From contig CAKZUQ010000038.1 of assembly GCA_937923325.1 (NCBI GenBank), forward strand, positions 45,832-109,831: a stretch of DNA of 64,000 nucleotides, in the 5' to 3' direction. Shown piece by piece: positions 36,060 through 44,601 of the stretch. This DNA is from an uncultured Bacteriovoracaceae bacterium (lineage in GTDB: Bacteria > Bdellovibrionota > Bacteriovoracia > Bacteriovoracales > Bacteriovoracaceae). The notes below the pieces were generated by a model. That model did not search any database, had not been told where the DNA came from, and was given only the letters and a program-made list of their open reading frames with translations. Position numbers and translations under genes: made by a program. Position 1 is the stretch's first letter; every line of letters begins with the position of its first letter.

Positions 36060-36965
36060 TTAGCTCGCCTCTTTTACAGTTAATTTCAATTCCTTAATAT
36101 TAATATCATATTTTTTTATCTTTGAAATTAAAGTTACCTTACTTATTTTTATCATTTCTGATGTTTTGTTTACCCCATATTCGTTTTTTCTTAAACTTTT
36201 TAAAATAAATTCTTTTTCAAATACTTCTAGAGCATCATAATATAAATCTGAACTATGCTTATAATCTTTCTTTAAGGGTAGCTCCTCTTTATTTACAATC
36301 CCACTTCCGAGAACACAAATATGTTCTAATATCCCATGAAGCTCTCTATAATTTCCAGGATAATCATAATTAACTAAACTCTTCAGTGCCTCTATTGAAA
36401 GCTGTATATCAAAGTTTTGATGTTCTATTTTTTTATCATCAAAAATTTTATTAATTACATCTCTTTTGTTTTTAATTTCCTTTAAGCTAGGTATTTTATA
36501 TGTGAAAGTCTTAATTCGTTGATAGAAATCAAACCTCATTTTTTGCTTTTCAACTAATTCTTCTAACTCAGTATTAGATGCAAAAATAATTCTTCCATAA
36601 AACTTTTGTGATGTTGTTGAGCCAACCTTTAGATATGTTTTTTCTTCTAAAACCGTTAAAAGTTTTGCTTGAAAGCTAGTATCTAAGTCTGAGATTTCAT
36701 CTATGAAGAGTGTTCCATATCCAACTTCCTCCAACAGTCCTTTTTTATCTATGCTTGCTCCTGTAAAACTACCTTTAACATGTCCAAAAATCTCACTTTC
36801 AAATAAGTTTTGATTTAATGTACAAATATTTACCTGAAGAAACTTATATCCTTTTAATTTAGATTCACGATGAATCTCTTTGGCCAAGGAACTCTTTCCT
36901 GTACCACTTTCGCCAATCAGTGTTATACACCCGTTAATTTCTTTTAATCTATTCTTTGTAAGCAC
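36060..36965 (-). CDS. Sigma-54 interaction AAA+ domain regulator without receiver domain
   Basis: 301 residues that begin directly with the AAA+ domain: Walker A LIGESGTGKSSLAKEIHRES near residue 17, the sigma-54 loop ESEIFGHVKGSFTGA (GSFTGA instead of GAFTGA), Walker B GTLFIDEISDLD, then the sensor II region DYPGNYRELHGILEH and a Fis-type helix-turn-helix at about 245-295 (GVNKTSEMIKISKVTLISKIKK). There is no N-terminal sensory or receiver domain, so control must act on its amount or through a partner. The start is a GTG with AAGGAG seven bases upstream. Confidence 0.9.
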   Translation of the reverse strand: MLTKNRLKEINGCITLIGESGTGKSSLAKEIHRESKLKGYKFLQVNICTLNQNLFESEIFGHVKGSFTGASIDKKGLLEEVGYGTLFIDEISDLDTSFQAKLLTVLEEKTYLKVGSTTSQKFYGRIIFASNTELEELVEKQKMRFDFYQRIKTFTYKIPSLKEIKNKRDVINKIFDDKKIEHQNFDIQLSIEALKSLVNYDYPGNYRELHGILEHICVLGSGIVNKEELPLKKDYKHSSDLYYDALEVFEKEFILKSLRKNEYGVNKTSEMIKISKVTLISKIKKYDINIKELKLTVKEAS

Positions 36966-36987
36966 ATTTAACTCCTTTTCAAAGAAG

Positions 36988-37014
36988 ATATATGCACTGA
37001 AATATGAAACTTGA
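36988..37014 (-). promoter_or_regulatory. Candidate promoter of the sigma-54 activator gene
   Basis: On the minus strand TCAAGTTT (37007-37014), 11 bp, GCATATAT (36988-36995). The -35 element and the spacing match the sigma-28 form seen before flagellin, the -10 element only partly. The same bases can be read as a sigma-70 promoter (TTCAAG, 17 bp, TATATC). Confidence 0.3.
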
Positions 37015-37043
37015 ACTTATTTGGTTTAAGATTTTTGATTATT

Positions 37044-37778
37044 TCAAATATGAAATTTTACGGTTTCCAATTTTTCTTTTTTACACCACAACATACTTGG
37101 TGAGTATAAATCATTGTTCAGAACAAAGTTTTTTTCTTCGTTATTTTGAAAAAAGTTAATCTTCTGTCTGAGACAAATATGCGCTCCAGCTGCAATATCC
37201 CAAATATTTTTTGGCCTTTTTGTAATAACAAAGTCACACTCTCTTTTTGCTAGTAATGCAAGTTTATATGCAATACTCCCCACGGGCTTAATATTTTTTC
37301 CAGTTTTATACAATCCTGCTTCAAACTCAGTCTTTGAAACAAGCCCTAAGATATCTTTACTATCTTTTAGTCTATCTTCAATAAATGGAGTGTCAGAGCT
37401 GATTTCGAAATGATTGTGAAAGTTATAGATCCAAGAAAAGTTTCGCTCATCATGTAAATCTTCTGAATAGTATATTCCAAATGAAATGACACATTCATCT
37501 AATCCTCTAGCAAACTCTTTTGTTCCATCTATTGGATCTAAAATTACAACTGGAAACCTAAAGCACTCCTGATCCTCTTCAGAATAAAAATTTAACTTTG
37601 GATCTAGTTGATTCAACTTTTCTTTAAATAGCCCACTTATATAAATGTCCATTTCTGTAACTATAGATTTATCTGGCTTTAATGACGTTCTAAGAGTTTT
37701 AAAGTCTATATCTGATAATTTCACTTTTATTTCTTCTTTAACTTCATCTAAAAGTTTCTGCAACTTAGTTTTAAACAA
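37044..37778 (-). CDS. Inositol monophosphatase / CysQ-like phosphatase
   Basis: 244 residues of the metal-dependent sugar-phosphatase superfamily. Metal-binding motifs are YSEEDQE, VVILDPIDGTKEFARG and NIWDIAAGAH near the C-terminus. Spacing fits CysQ (3'-phosphoadenosine 5'-phosphate phosphatase) or SuhB-like inositol phosphatase; I cannot choose between them. The start is a TTG at 37778. Two DnaA-box-like sequences lie just upstream. Confidence 0.85.
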   Translation of the reverse strand: MFKTKLQKLLDEVKEEIKVKLSDIDFKTLRTSLKPDKSIVTEMDIYISGLFKEKLNQLDPKLNFYSEEDQECFRFPVVILDPIDGTKEFARGLDECVISFGIYYSEDLHDERNFSWIYNFHNHFEISSDTPFIEDRLKDSKDILGLVSKTEFEAGLYKTGKNIKPVGSIAYKLALLAKRECDFVITKRPKNIWDIAAGAHICLRQKINFFQNNEEKNFVLNNDLYSPSMLWCKKEKLETVKFHI

Positions 37779-37790
37779 ATCATCTCTCTT

Positions 37791-37820
37791 CTATCCACAT
37801 AAGATATGTAGTTATCCACA
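37791..37820 (+). promoter_or_regulatory. Pair of DnaA-box-like sequences
   Basis: CTATCCACA (37791-37799) and TTATCCACA (37812-37820) lie 12 bp apart upstream of the phosphatase gene; the second is a perfect E. coli-type DnaA box. A third near-match, TTATCCCCA, is at 37965-37973. The 236-bp gap also contains an AT-only stretch. It could be a DnaA-regulated promoter; it lacks the density of boxes expected of an origin. Confidence 0.35.
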
Positions 37821-38014
37821 AAAATCCTGAAAATAAAATAGCAAGCTTTTTATAGTCAAAATATTGAAAATACTAATATTTTTAAACACTTAAGGCAATT
37901 CATTTCTTACAAGACCTAACCGTAAAGAGAAACTATTTAGCAAAACAGGACACTGCAAGATGAGTTATCCCCAAAAAATGGTCTTTTTTCAAAGTACCTG
38001 AGTCAATTTCAATA

Positions 38015-38227
38015 CTATTTAAGGGCCAAAAATTCCATCCAGCCATCTTGTGCCATACTAACTGCAAATATCCCATCATCACAACCATTGTCTTCTACAA
38101 CATCTGTAACGAGCTTTACATTCCCTTCTGGATCAACATAAACAAACGCATTCTGACCTTGAGAGTAACATTGATAATTAGAACTAAACTTTGAAAAAAG
38201 TGATGAAGATATTGAAGACTTGAGCAA
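38015..38227 (-). CDS. Small protein of unknown function
   Basis: 70 residues starting LKSSISSSLFSKFSSNYQCY. The TTG start at 38227 has a near-perfect Shine-Dalgarno sequence, AAGGAGGTCA, five bases upstream, one of the best in the window, which makes translation likely. The product has two Cys (YQCYSQ and NGCDDG), a VYVDPEGNVKLVTDVV strand pair and no transmembrane helix. It stands alone, with 236 bp before the next gene and 117 bp after the one before. No family recognised. Confidence 0.65.
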   Translation of the reverse strand: MLKSSISSSLFSKFSSNYQCYSQGQNAFVYVDPEGNVKLVTDVVEDNGCDDGIFAVSMAQDGWMEFLALK

Positions 38228-38344
38228 AATGACCTCCTTGCCATGATACTTATACCTACGATCATTTTAACTTTTTATTGAATTCTACACAAGTAATTTG
38301 TCTACTATTTGAACGATAACAATAACTTAGACAGCAAAGGAATA

Positions 38345-39880
38345 TTAAATTTCATTGATAAATTTTGATACTTCGCTACTAAATAGAAGTTTAACAACAG
38401 ATCTAACTCTTCCCTCAAAGTGAGAATCTAACAAACACACTAGTATATAAAGAGTGAATATAAGGTTTCTCTTAGATCTTAACCTCTGAATTGATTGAAA
38501 GATCCACTCAAGTGGAATAAGACTTAAAAGAGCTATAAACCACAAAATAGAATAACCTTGCACATAGAGTGGATTAACAAATACTCCAAGAATTAATATT
38601 AAGCCTACTAAAATAAAAAGCTCTTTTAGTCTTTCTTGATCAATATTTAAGAAACTCATTTTTGGAGCTATTAACTTAATATTTTTTCCTGCAATCATTA
38701 TTACTCCAATTACAGAAAGTGTGTAGAACGCTTTTCTAGAAATATATTTAGTAAAGATATCTACAGTTTCACTAAAACCAAGTCCTTGAAACACTCTTCC
38801 AAGCTCAAAATGAGTGAGTATAATTAATAAAGTTAAAAGAACTCCAAGTGTATTGTACTTTAACCACTGCTTTTTATACCAAGTTGTCTTCTCTTTTAAG
38901 AAACTAAAATATGGAAGGGCCAAGGAAAAAGGTAATAGGTAAATATAATGAATGTTAATCATTACGCCTAAAGCAAGTACAAGTCCCGTAAACAGTCCAG
39001 ACCTATATGTCTCACTTTTTATTGCCCATAAAATACTCCAAACCCATACGAGTAAGTATGTTGTTGTAAAGCTTTGTACAAGGCTCTCATTCATAATTAG
39101 CGAAAAAGACCACGTCGATATTACTGCAAATATACCTAGAATCGATAATCTTCTAGAAAAGAAAAACCTAAGTAGTGCATAAAATGCCATCAAATAAGTA
39201 CCAAGCCCTAAAAAATAAAAATGAAAATTCCAAGATAAATTATACAAGGTCTCACTAGCAACAAATGGAGTATAATTCACGCTCAAAAAGTTCCATACGT
39301 ATGAGTGAATATTTTCACTAGGATCAAGGTATATTTTTAATGCATCAATATTTTCAAATAATGGTATTTGAGGAATTGATACAATAAACATGATTGTTGA
39401 TATTAATAATACTGTCCTTTCAAAAGAATCTAAGAACTTATATTCTCCAAATTGTCCTGTCATAGACTCTTCAATTATTTTTCCTCTAGTAGGCCATGAA
39501 TAAAACAAACCAACACAAGCATAAAAAATCCAAAACATTACACGACTTATAATTTCAGGAAATAAAGAAAAGATATTGAACAGAAAGATTGTCAAAATTG
39601 TTCCAAGAACTAATCTATATAGTATTCTTTCAATGGAAGAATTTGCCTTATAAAAGATTTTAAAACGATGATCCACTTCCTTACCAAGAAGATACCATTG
39701 CCCACTCATAAAGCACATATAAGCAACAAGAATTATTGCTTGATAAAATAAGTTTAAGCTTGAAATTTTACTTATAAAAATTGGAATTAATATATATAAG
39801 CAGTATGTAAGTATCCGATTTATAAAGAATTTATACTTCTTTTTCAATATATCCGACTTATTTGCTAAAGTTTCCACCAT
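38345..39880 (-). CDS. Polytopic membrane protein, unknown function
   Basis: 511 residues with roughly 11 to 13 predicted transmembrane helices and short loops. The segment SVNYTPFVASETLYNLSWNF lies in the longest periplasmic loop. The general plan (many helices, an early aromatic-rich loop) resembles GT-C type glycosyltransferases of the ArnT/GT39 kind, but I see no DE or DD motif in the first loop, so this is only a suggestion. It stands alone on the minus strand, divergent from fliD. Confidence 0.75.
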   Translation of the reverse strand: MVETLANKSDILKKKYKFFINRILTYCLYILIPIFISKISSLNLFYQAIILVAYMCFMSGQWYLLGKEVDHRFKIFYKANSSIERILYRLVLGTILTIFLFNIFSLFPEIISRVMFWIFYACVGLFYSWPTRGKIIEESMTGQFGEYKFLDSFERTVLLISTIMFIVSIPQIPLFENIDALKIYLDPSENIHSYVWNFLSVNYTPFVASETLYNLSWNFHFYFLGLGTYLMAFYALLRFFFSRRLSILGIFAVISTWSFSLIMNESLVQSFTTTYLLVWVWSILWAIKSETYRSGLFTGLVLALGVMINIHYIYLLPFSLALPYFSFLKEKTTWYKKQWLKYNTLGVLLTLLIILTHFELGRVFQGLGFSETVDIFTKYISRKAFYTLSVIGVIMIAGKNIKLIAPKMSFLNIDQERLKELFILVGLILILGVFVNPLYVQGYSILWFIALLSLIPLEWIFQSIQRLRSKRNLIFTLYILVCLLDSHFEGRVRSVVKLLFSSEVSKFINEI

Positions 39881-39919
39881 TAATACCCGACAAGTTTAGT
39901 AAGAGTTATGCAATACTCT

Positions 39920-39972
39920 TATAATCCCAAATTAATCCATTAGCGGCTCTCCCCAAGGGCCGCTTATTTTTT
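39920..39972 (+). terminator. Orphan plus-strand terminator upstream of fliD
   Basis: AGCGGC (39942-39947) and GCCGCT (39959-39964) form a stem followed by TATTTTTT (39965-39972), a good intrinsic terminator for plus-strand transcription. No plus-strand gene precedes it for over 6 kb. A perfect TATAAT lies at 39920-39925, so a transcript of about 40 nt could start and stop here, as a leader attenuator of fliD or a very small RNA. Confidence 0.6.
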
Positions 39973-40093
39973 CTGCATTCCAAAATCTTAACTCATATTG
40001 TTCCCTATTGCATCAATTTCTTCCTATGCTATTCTATTAGTGTCGCCCCTACGGCCATAGAAAGGCCATGTAGAGATAAGTCAGGAGGACTGT

Positions 40094-41473
40094 TTGGGTA
40101 TTTCGTTTGGATCAATAAATTCAGGTTTACCAAAAAATATCGTTCAGCAAATTATTGCAGCTGAGAAGATACCTCTTGAGCAAATGTCAGCGAGAAAAGC
40201 AAAACTTGCTAATAAACAAAGCCTCGTAAAAGACTTAACAAGTAAAGTAGAGGCTGTTCGTGGAGATATCTACGCAAATAAATCATCTAGAAGTTTTAGA
40301 GAATTAAAAATTGATGTTAGTGGTGATGCCATTAGTGCAAGTGTAGATAAGAACTTAGCAGAGCCTGGAACTTATCAAATTGAAGTTGTTCAACTAGCAC
40401 AAAAATCATCTGCTATCTCTAATGGTGTTGAAGATAAAGATGAAACATATATGGGTGTTGGCTATATTCAATATGAACTTCCTAATGGAGATGTAAAAGA
40501 AGTTTATGTTGATGAAGATAATTCATCCTTAACAGGGATTGCAAAGTTAATTAATAAAGATAGTAAAAATGGTATGCATGCAACAGTTGTAAACTCAGGA
40601 GATGGATCAGATACACCTTGGAAGCTTTTAGTTACATTAGAAGAGACTGGTGATGATAATAAAGCAACATTTCCCGAGCTTTACTTAGTCGATGGAATGG
40701 AAGACTTATACTTCGATGCACACAGAGATGCTGTTGATGCAAAAATTAAATTAGATGGTTTCGAAATCGAATTACCTAAAAACAGTTCATCAGATCTTCT
40801 TCCTGGAATAACACTTGATTTAAAAAAAGCTAAAGTGGGTGAAGAAATTACTGTCGCAGTTACAGAAGATGAAGCTAAAATTGTAGGCAAAATTTCAGGC
40901 TTAATTGATAATATTAATAATGTTCTTAGATTCATTAAAGAACAAAATGCTCTTGATGAAAGTACAGATACAACTCAGACTCTTGGTGGAGATATTACTC
41001 TTCAAACTTTAGAAAGTAGACTTCGTTCTGCTATTTTTAAAGATATTAAAACAGAATTTGGAATGAGAAGGATTGGAGATCTAGGTGTTACCTTTCAAAG
41101 AGATGGTTTACTAAAACTTGATGACGCAAAATTTAAACAAGTCCTTGGAAAAAACTATCAAGAAGCAGCTCAAATTGTAGCTGGTCAATATACTAAAGAA
41201 GATGGAAAGGTTGCTGGTTTTATAGATAACCTTGAAGATGTTGTAAGTGGAGCTCTTAGAAACCCAAATGGTATTTTAGCATCTAGAAAAAATGGGATTA
41301 AATCTCAAATGGATCAAATTGACCGAAAGATTGAAAATAAACAAAGACAAATAGATAAAAAAGAACAAAATTTAAAAGCTAAATTTGCAAGGCTCGAAGA
41401 GACAATGGCGAAAATACAAGGTCAAGGAGCAGGTTTAGGTGGAATGGGTAATCCAGTAACACAATTAGGATAA
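40094..41473 (+). CDS. fliD: Flagellar filament cap protein FliD (HAP2)
   Basis: 459 residues. N-terminal FliD domain (SFGSINSGLPKNIVQQIIAA, then ARKAKLANKQSLVKDLTSKV) and the C-terminal domain (ALRNPNGILASRKNGIKSQM followed by a heptad helix IDRKIENKQRQIDKKEQNLK) match the family. It caps the growing filament and catalyses flagellin polymerisation. The start is a TTG with AGGAGG five bases upstream. Followed by fliS in the same operon. Confidence 0.94.
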   Translation: MGISFGSINSGLPKNIVQQIIAAEKIPLEQMSARKAKLANKQSLVKDLTSKVEAVRGDIYANKSSRSFRELKIDVSGDAISASVDKNLAEPGTYQIEVVQLAQKSSAISNGVEDKDETYMGVGYIQYELPNGDVKEVYVDEDNSSLTGIAKLINKDSKNGMHATVVNSGDGSDTPWKLLVTLEETGDDNKATFPELYLVDGMEDLYFDAHRDAVDAKIKLDGFEIELPKNSSSDLLPGITLDLKKAKVGEEITVAVTEDEAKIVGKISGLIDNINNVLRFIKEQNALDESTDTTQTLGGDITLQTLESRLRSAIFKDIKTEFGMRRIGDLGVTFQRDGLLKLDDAKFKQVLGKNYQEAAQIVAGQYTKEDGKVAGFIDNLEDVVSGALRNPNGILASRKNGIKSQMDQIDRKIENKQRQIDKKEQNLKAKFARLEETMAKIQGQGAGLGGMGNPVTQLG

Positions 41474-41490
41474 GATATTAGGAGGATAGT

Positions 41491-41874
41491 ATGAGCTATG
41501 GATTAGGAGCTTACAAAAAAACATCAATTCAAACCGCAAGTAAAGAGCAAATCTTGTTAATGCTTTATCAAGCTGCCATTAAGAACTGCAAAAAGGCAAT
41601 TGAAGCTATAGATGAAAAGAAAGTTGCCAAGAAAGGAGAATTTATTGGCAAGTTTCAAGATATAATTATTGAACTTCACAATAGTTTAGATATGGAAGTT
41701 GGAGGAGATGTAGCAAAAGAACTATCATCACTTTATGACTATATGTTATATGCAAGTACTCAAGCCAATATAAATATTGACAAGGAGCCTCTAGAGGGTG
41801 TTTTAGGTGTACTAAACACACTTTACTCTGGATGGTCCGATGCAATTAAAAGTCTAAAAGGGACTGCAAAATAA
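41491..41874 (+). CDS. fliS: Flagellin export chaperone FliS
   Basis: 127 residues, helical. AYKKTSIQTASKEQILLMLYQAAIKNCKKA is the family start region, and KELSSLYDYMLYASTQANIN the second conserved block. FliS binds the C-terminal helix of flagellin in the cytoplasm and keeps it unfolded for export. AGGAGG precedes the ATG by five bases. Overlaps the next gene by one base (TAATG). Confidence 0.94.
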   Translation: MSYGLGAYKKTSIQTASKEQILLMLYQAAIKNCKKAIEAIDEKKVAKKGEFIGKFQDIIIELHNSLDMEVGGDVAKELSSLYDYMLYASTQANINIDKEPLEGVLGVLNTLYSGWSDAIKSLKGTAK

Positions 41875-42230
41875 TGAGCGATAAAGTACAAAATCTATAT
41901 ATTGATGTCTTAGAAAAAATTGCTATCAACACAGCTGACTGTAGAATATTTATGAAGTCTAATGAAACAGAAAAGTTAATGGACTATCTTGATCAAAGAA
42001 CCTCACTAGTTAATATTTTGAGGACTTTAAAAATTAAAATTTCTAATGATTACCCTTTAAGTGAAGAGTTTGAAAATACTTCAAATCTATTTATCAAGAA
42101 AATGGAGTCATTCAATCAAGAGATTTTAATTTATCTAAAACTTGAAAAAGAAAAAACAAAGCTACAAATTGCTAAAACGTACAAAAACAAAGAGAATTTA
42201 AAAGGCTATAACTTAAAGTCTATTAAATAG
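41874..42230 (+). CDS. FliT-like flagellar chaperone candidate
   Basis: 118 residues, all helical and highly charged, with the pattern LMDYLDQRTSLVNILRTLKI that recalls the central part of FliT-type proteins. FliT is the export chaperone of FliD in enteric bacteria and is often encoded directly after fliS, as here. Sequence support alone is weak, so the call rests mainly on position and size. Confidence 0.55.
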   Translation: MSDKVQNLYIDVLEKIAINTADCRIFMKSNETEKLMDYLDQRTSLVNILRTLKIKISNDYPLSEEFENTSNLFIKKMESFNQEILIYLKLEKEKTKLQIAKTYKNKENLKGYNLKSIK

Positions 42231-42238
42231 GATTAAAT

Positions 42239-42865
42239 ATGAATGTAACCAAATACGAACTGAAAGAATCTAGAAATGGTGATATTATACCTGTAATAGA
42301 CGGTGTTCACCTTCATTCAATCTATGACCCACAAAAAGAAGCTTTAAGCTTTGTTGACAACAATATGTCTTCTATAAAATCTAACACAAACTTTATTGTC
42401 TTAGGCCTAGGATTTGGATATCACATCCAAGCTCTGATTAATCAACTAGACTCTATGAATACGAGAAATTATTCAATTATTGTTATAGAAGAGAATACTC
42501 AATTAACCCATGATTTCAAACAATCCAAAGAGTTCTCAAGTTCAAAAGTTTCAATATTTAACCCTCAAACAATTAATTCTTTATTTGAAGATTTCAATTT
42601 TGTATCTTTTTTAAAAACGAAACCAAGCATATTAAAACATAATCTATCATATGAAATAAATGAATCTTTTTATAAAGATATTTTAACATACAAAGCTCCT
42701 AATACATTTGATAAATATAAGCATCTCTTAACAGAAGAAGCTCAAGACCTTTATTTTGCAAGCCTTGAGGAAAGCTTTGATACAAGACTCAACACTATAA
42801 AAACCAAAACAGGTGCAACTAATAGAGAAGACTTTGCTCTTTTGGCCCTAGATGCTCTAAGGTAA
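42239..42865 (+). CDS. DUF115/Maf N-terminal-like protein
   Basis: 208 residues. DGVHLHSIYDPQKEA and FIVLGLGFGYHIQALINQL resemble the N-terminal domain of motility accessory factor (Maf/DUF115) proteins, which transfer nonulosonic sugars to flagellin. The catalytic MAF domain itself is missing: the protein stops where it would begin. AGGA lies seven bases before the ATG. It is followed by two GT9-like genes, so a role in flagellar glycosylation is possible but not shown. Confidence 0.6.
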   Translation: MNVTKYELKESRNGDIIPVIDGVHLHSIYDPQKEALSFVDNNMSSIKSNTNFIVLGLGFGYHIQALINQLDSMNTRNYSIIVIEENTQLTHDFKQSKEFSSSKVSIFNPQTINSLFEDFNFVSFLKTKPSILKHNLSYEINESFYKDILTYKAPNTFDKYKHLLTEEAQDLYFASLEESFDTRLNTIKTKTGATNREDFALLALDALR

Positions 42866-42871
42866 TCAATT

Positions 42872-44452
42872 ATGAAAAAAATACTAATATCAATGCTAGG
42901 ACAAGAATCAGATATTATCTCTGCTTCTCACTATATAAGTTCGTTAAAAGTATCACACCCTCACTCTGAAATAAACATCTTAACACTACTAAGATACACA
43001 GAACTTATCAATATTTTAAATAATATCGATAATGTTTACTTTATTGATCAAAATGATATTTCTACAACTTTAAAAAGTGATATTTATTCAGATGCATTTG
43101 CTTTAAATTCATTTTTCAATACAATTTCTCCATGCGTGAATACACAATGGGACATCTTTTGTAATTACTCTAACGACTTAGCAAGTTCATATATTGCTTC
43201 AATGATAGATGCTAAAGAGAAATTTGGAACAAGTATAGCCAAAGAAGGTAATCCCTTAACAAGTAACATATGGGCAAACTACCAAAATTTTGCAATGCCA
43301 AAACAAGCTAAACATTTTTTAAACAGACACCTTTTAAGACACGAAATGTCCCAAATAGATTATATGAGCTCTTCAAAAAGATTATTGTCTAATCCAAGCT
43401 TAGATTCAAGAGCATTTGAAAACATTAACAAAATAAAGTTTTACAACTCTATTACAGAAAAGAAAATCATTGCTATAAACATTGAACACTCTTTCAATGG
43501 AGCCATGCTAAAAGAAAATGCTCTCACATCTCTCATTGAAGATGTAAAGCTAGATGAAACAGTAGAAGTTATAATAATCACAAAAGGAACTGCCAAAGAA
43601 ACTCAGTTAGTCAATTCACTAAATAGTTCTTTTAATAACTCTATTGTTTCTGTAAATGCTAAAATAGAGGCACTACCCTCAGTAATCAAAAATATAGATT
43701 TATTTATCTCTTTAGAGAATAGTACCTTACTTATAGCAGATGCTCTTAATGTTAAATGTATTGAGATAAAAGAACACTCACTATCTCAAGCAAGTTTTCT
43801 TCTTAATGAAGGATACTCCGTATACGCTAATGACTATTCTACAATCAAGAATGACTTATCATTTATTATAAACCAAGAACTTGATACAACTCTGTCTGTT
43901 GATAAGATTAGCTCTGCAAATAAGACATACATGAATATTAAAGATGATTACTCACTACTAGAAACTCAAGTTAATGGAACGATTGAAATTGAAAAAGAAG
44001 TTATGTATCACATGACTAGATATTATCACTTACTTCTTTTAAATAAAAAGAAGTCTGATATGTTAATTGAACACTTAAAGGGATCTGTTTCTAAAGAAAC
44101 TATACTCAACGTATCTAATAGAATAAAAGTCGAAATTGAAGAAGCCCTTAGTATAACTTTAAGTGCCATTAGAAACGCTCCTATGGCCCATAACTCTAAA
44201 GCTCATGCTCAAAACCTTCTACAAAGCTTAGACCAAATTAATGAAAAATCTAATGCTAATACTATATCGAGTGTAGCTTTTAGCTTATTTGAAGGCAAGC
44301 TCGAGAATCTGCCAAGCGGTAACCAAGAGCAAAATTTACAAGATATTACCAACTGCCTTTTTGAGCTCAAGTCAGATATTCAAAAATTAGTTAGTATAAT
44401 CGAAGCTCTTAACTCAAAAAAAGAGTATAATATAAGAGAAAATCAAATCTAA
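42872..44452 (+). CDS. Divergent GT9 (heptosyltransferase-like) protein
   Basis: 526 residues with two Rossmann-like halves: KKILISMLGQESDIISASHY at the N-terminus and IDLFISLENSTLLIADALNV in the second half. The layout matches glycosyltransferase family 9, but the usual DSGxxHLAAA donor motif has become ENSTLLIADAL, so activity is doubtful. Residues from about 370 to the end are a helical extension shared in style with the paralogue at 44598. Either a degenerate enzyme or one with a different donor. Confidence 0.65.
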   Translation: MKKILISMLGQESDIISASHYISSLKVSHPHSEINILTLLRYTELINILNNIDNVYFIDQNDISTTLKSDIYSDAFALNSFFNTISPCVNTQWDIFCNYSNDLASSYIASMIDAKEKFGTSIAKEGNPLTSNIWANYQNFAMPKQAKHFLNRHLLRHEMSQIDYMSSSKRLLSNPSLDSRAFENINKIKFYNSITEKKIIAINIEHSFNGAMLKENALTSLIEDVKLDETVEVIIITKGTAKETQLVNSLNSSFNNSIVSVNAKIEALPSVIKNIDLFISLENSTLLIADALNVKCIEIKEHSLSQASFLLNEGYSVYANDYSTIKNDLSFIINQELDTTLSVDKISSANKTYMNIKDDYSLLETQVNGTIEIEKEVMYHMTRYYHLLLLNKKKSDMLIEHLKGSVSKETILNVSNRIKVEIEEALSITLSAIRNAPMAHNSKAHAQNLLQSLDQINEKSNANTISSVAFSLFEGKLENLPSGNQEQNLQDITNCLFELKSDIQKLVSIIEALNSKKEYNIRENQI

Positions 44453-44466
44453 ACAAAAGGTTATTT

Positions 44467-44601
44467 ATGTCAATTCAGGAAGAATTAGAAATAAATATTA
44501 ATGAAATGAATAAATCACTCAACTCTGGCAAAGAACTAAGTGTTGAGCAAATTGAAATTTTACTACTTTCAGCTTTAATACAAGAAGAAGGTACTAAATG
44601 A
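44467..44601 (+). CDS. Small protein between the two GT9-like genes
   Basis: 44 codons: begins MSIQEELEINI and ends LIQEEGTK before a TGA that overlaps the ATG of the next gene (ATGA). AAAGG lies seven bases before the start. The product is an acidic, amphipathic helix with no Cys. Its clean ribosome binding site and its coupling to the downstream gene suggest it is translated, either as a functional small protein or as a coupling leader. Confidence 0.55.
   Translation: MSIQEELEININEMNKSLNSGKELSVEQIEILLLSALIQEEGTK

Noticed and set aside
37779..38014. Chromosomal origin of replication
   Set aside because: Only two good DnaA boxes, no dnaA, dnaN, rpmH or gidA nearby; more likely a regulated promoter or chance.
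39772..40093. Possible tRNA or structured RNA upstream of fliD
   Set aside because: The GC-rich hairpin is a terminator; no cloverleaf with a T-loop consensus is present. No tRNA was found elsewhere by eye either.
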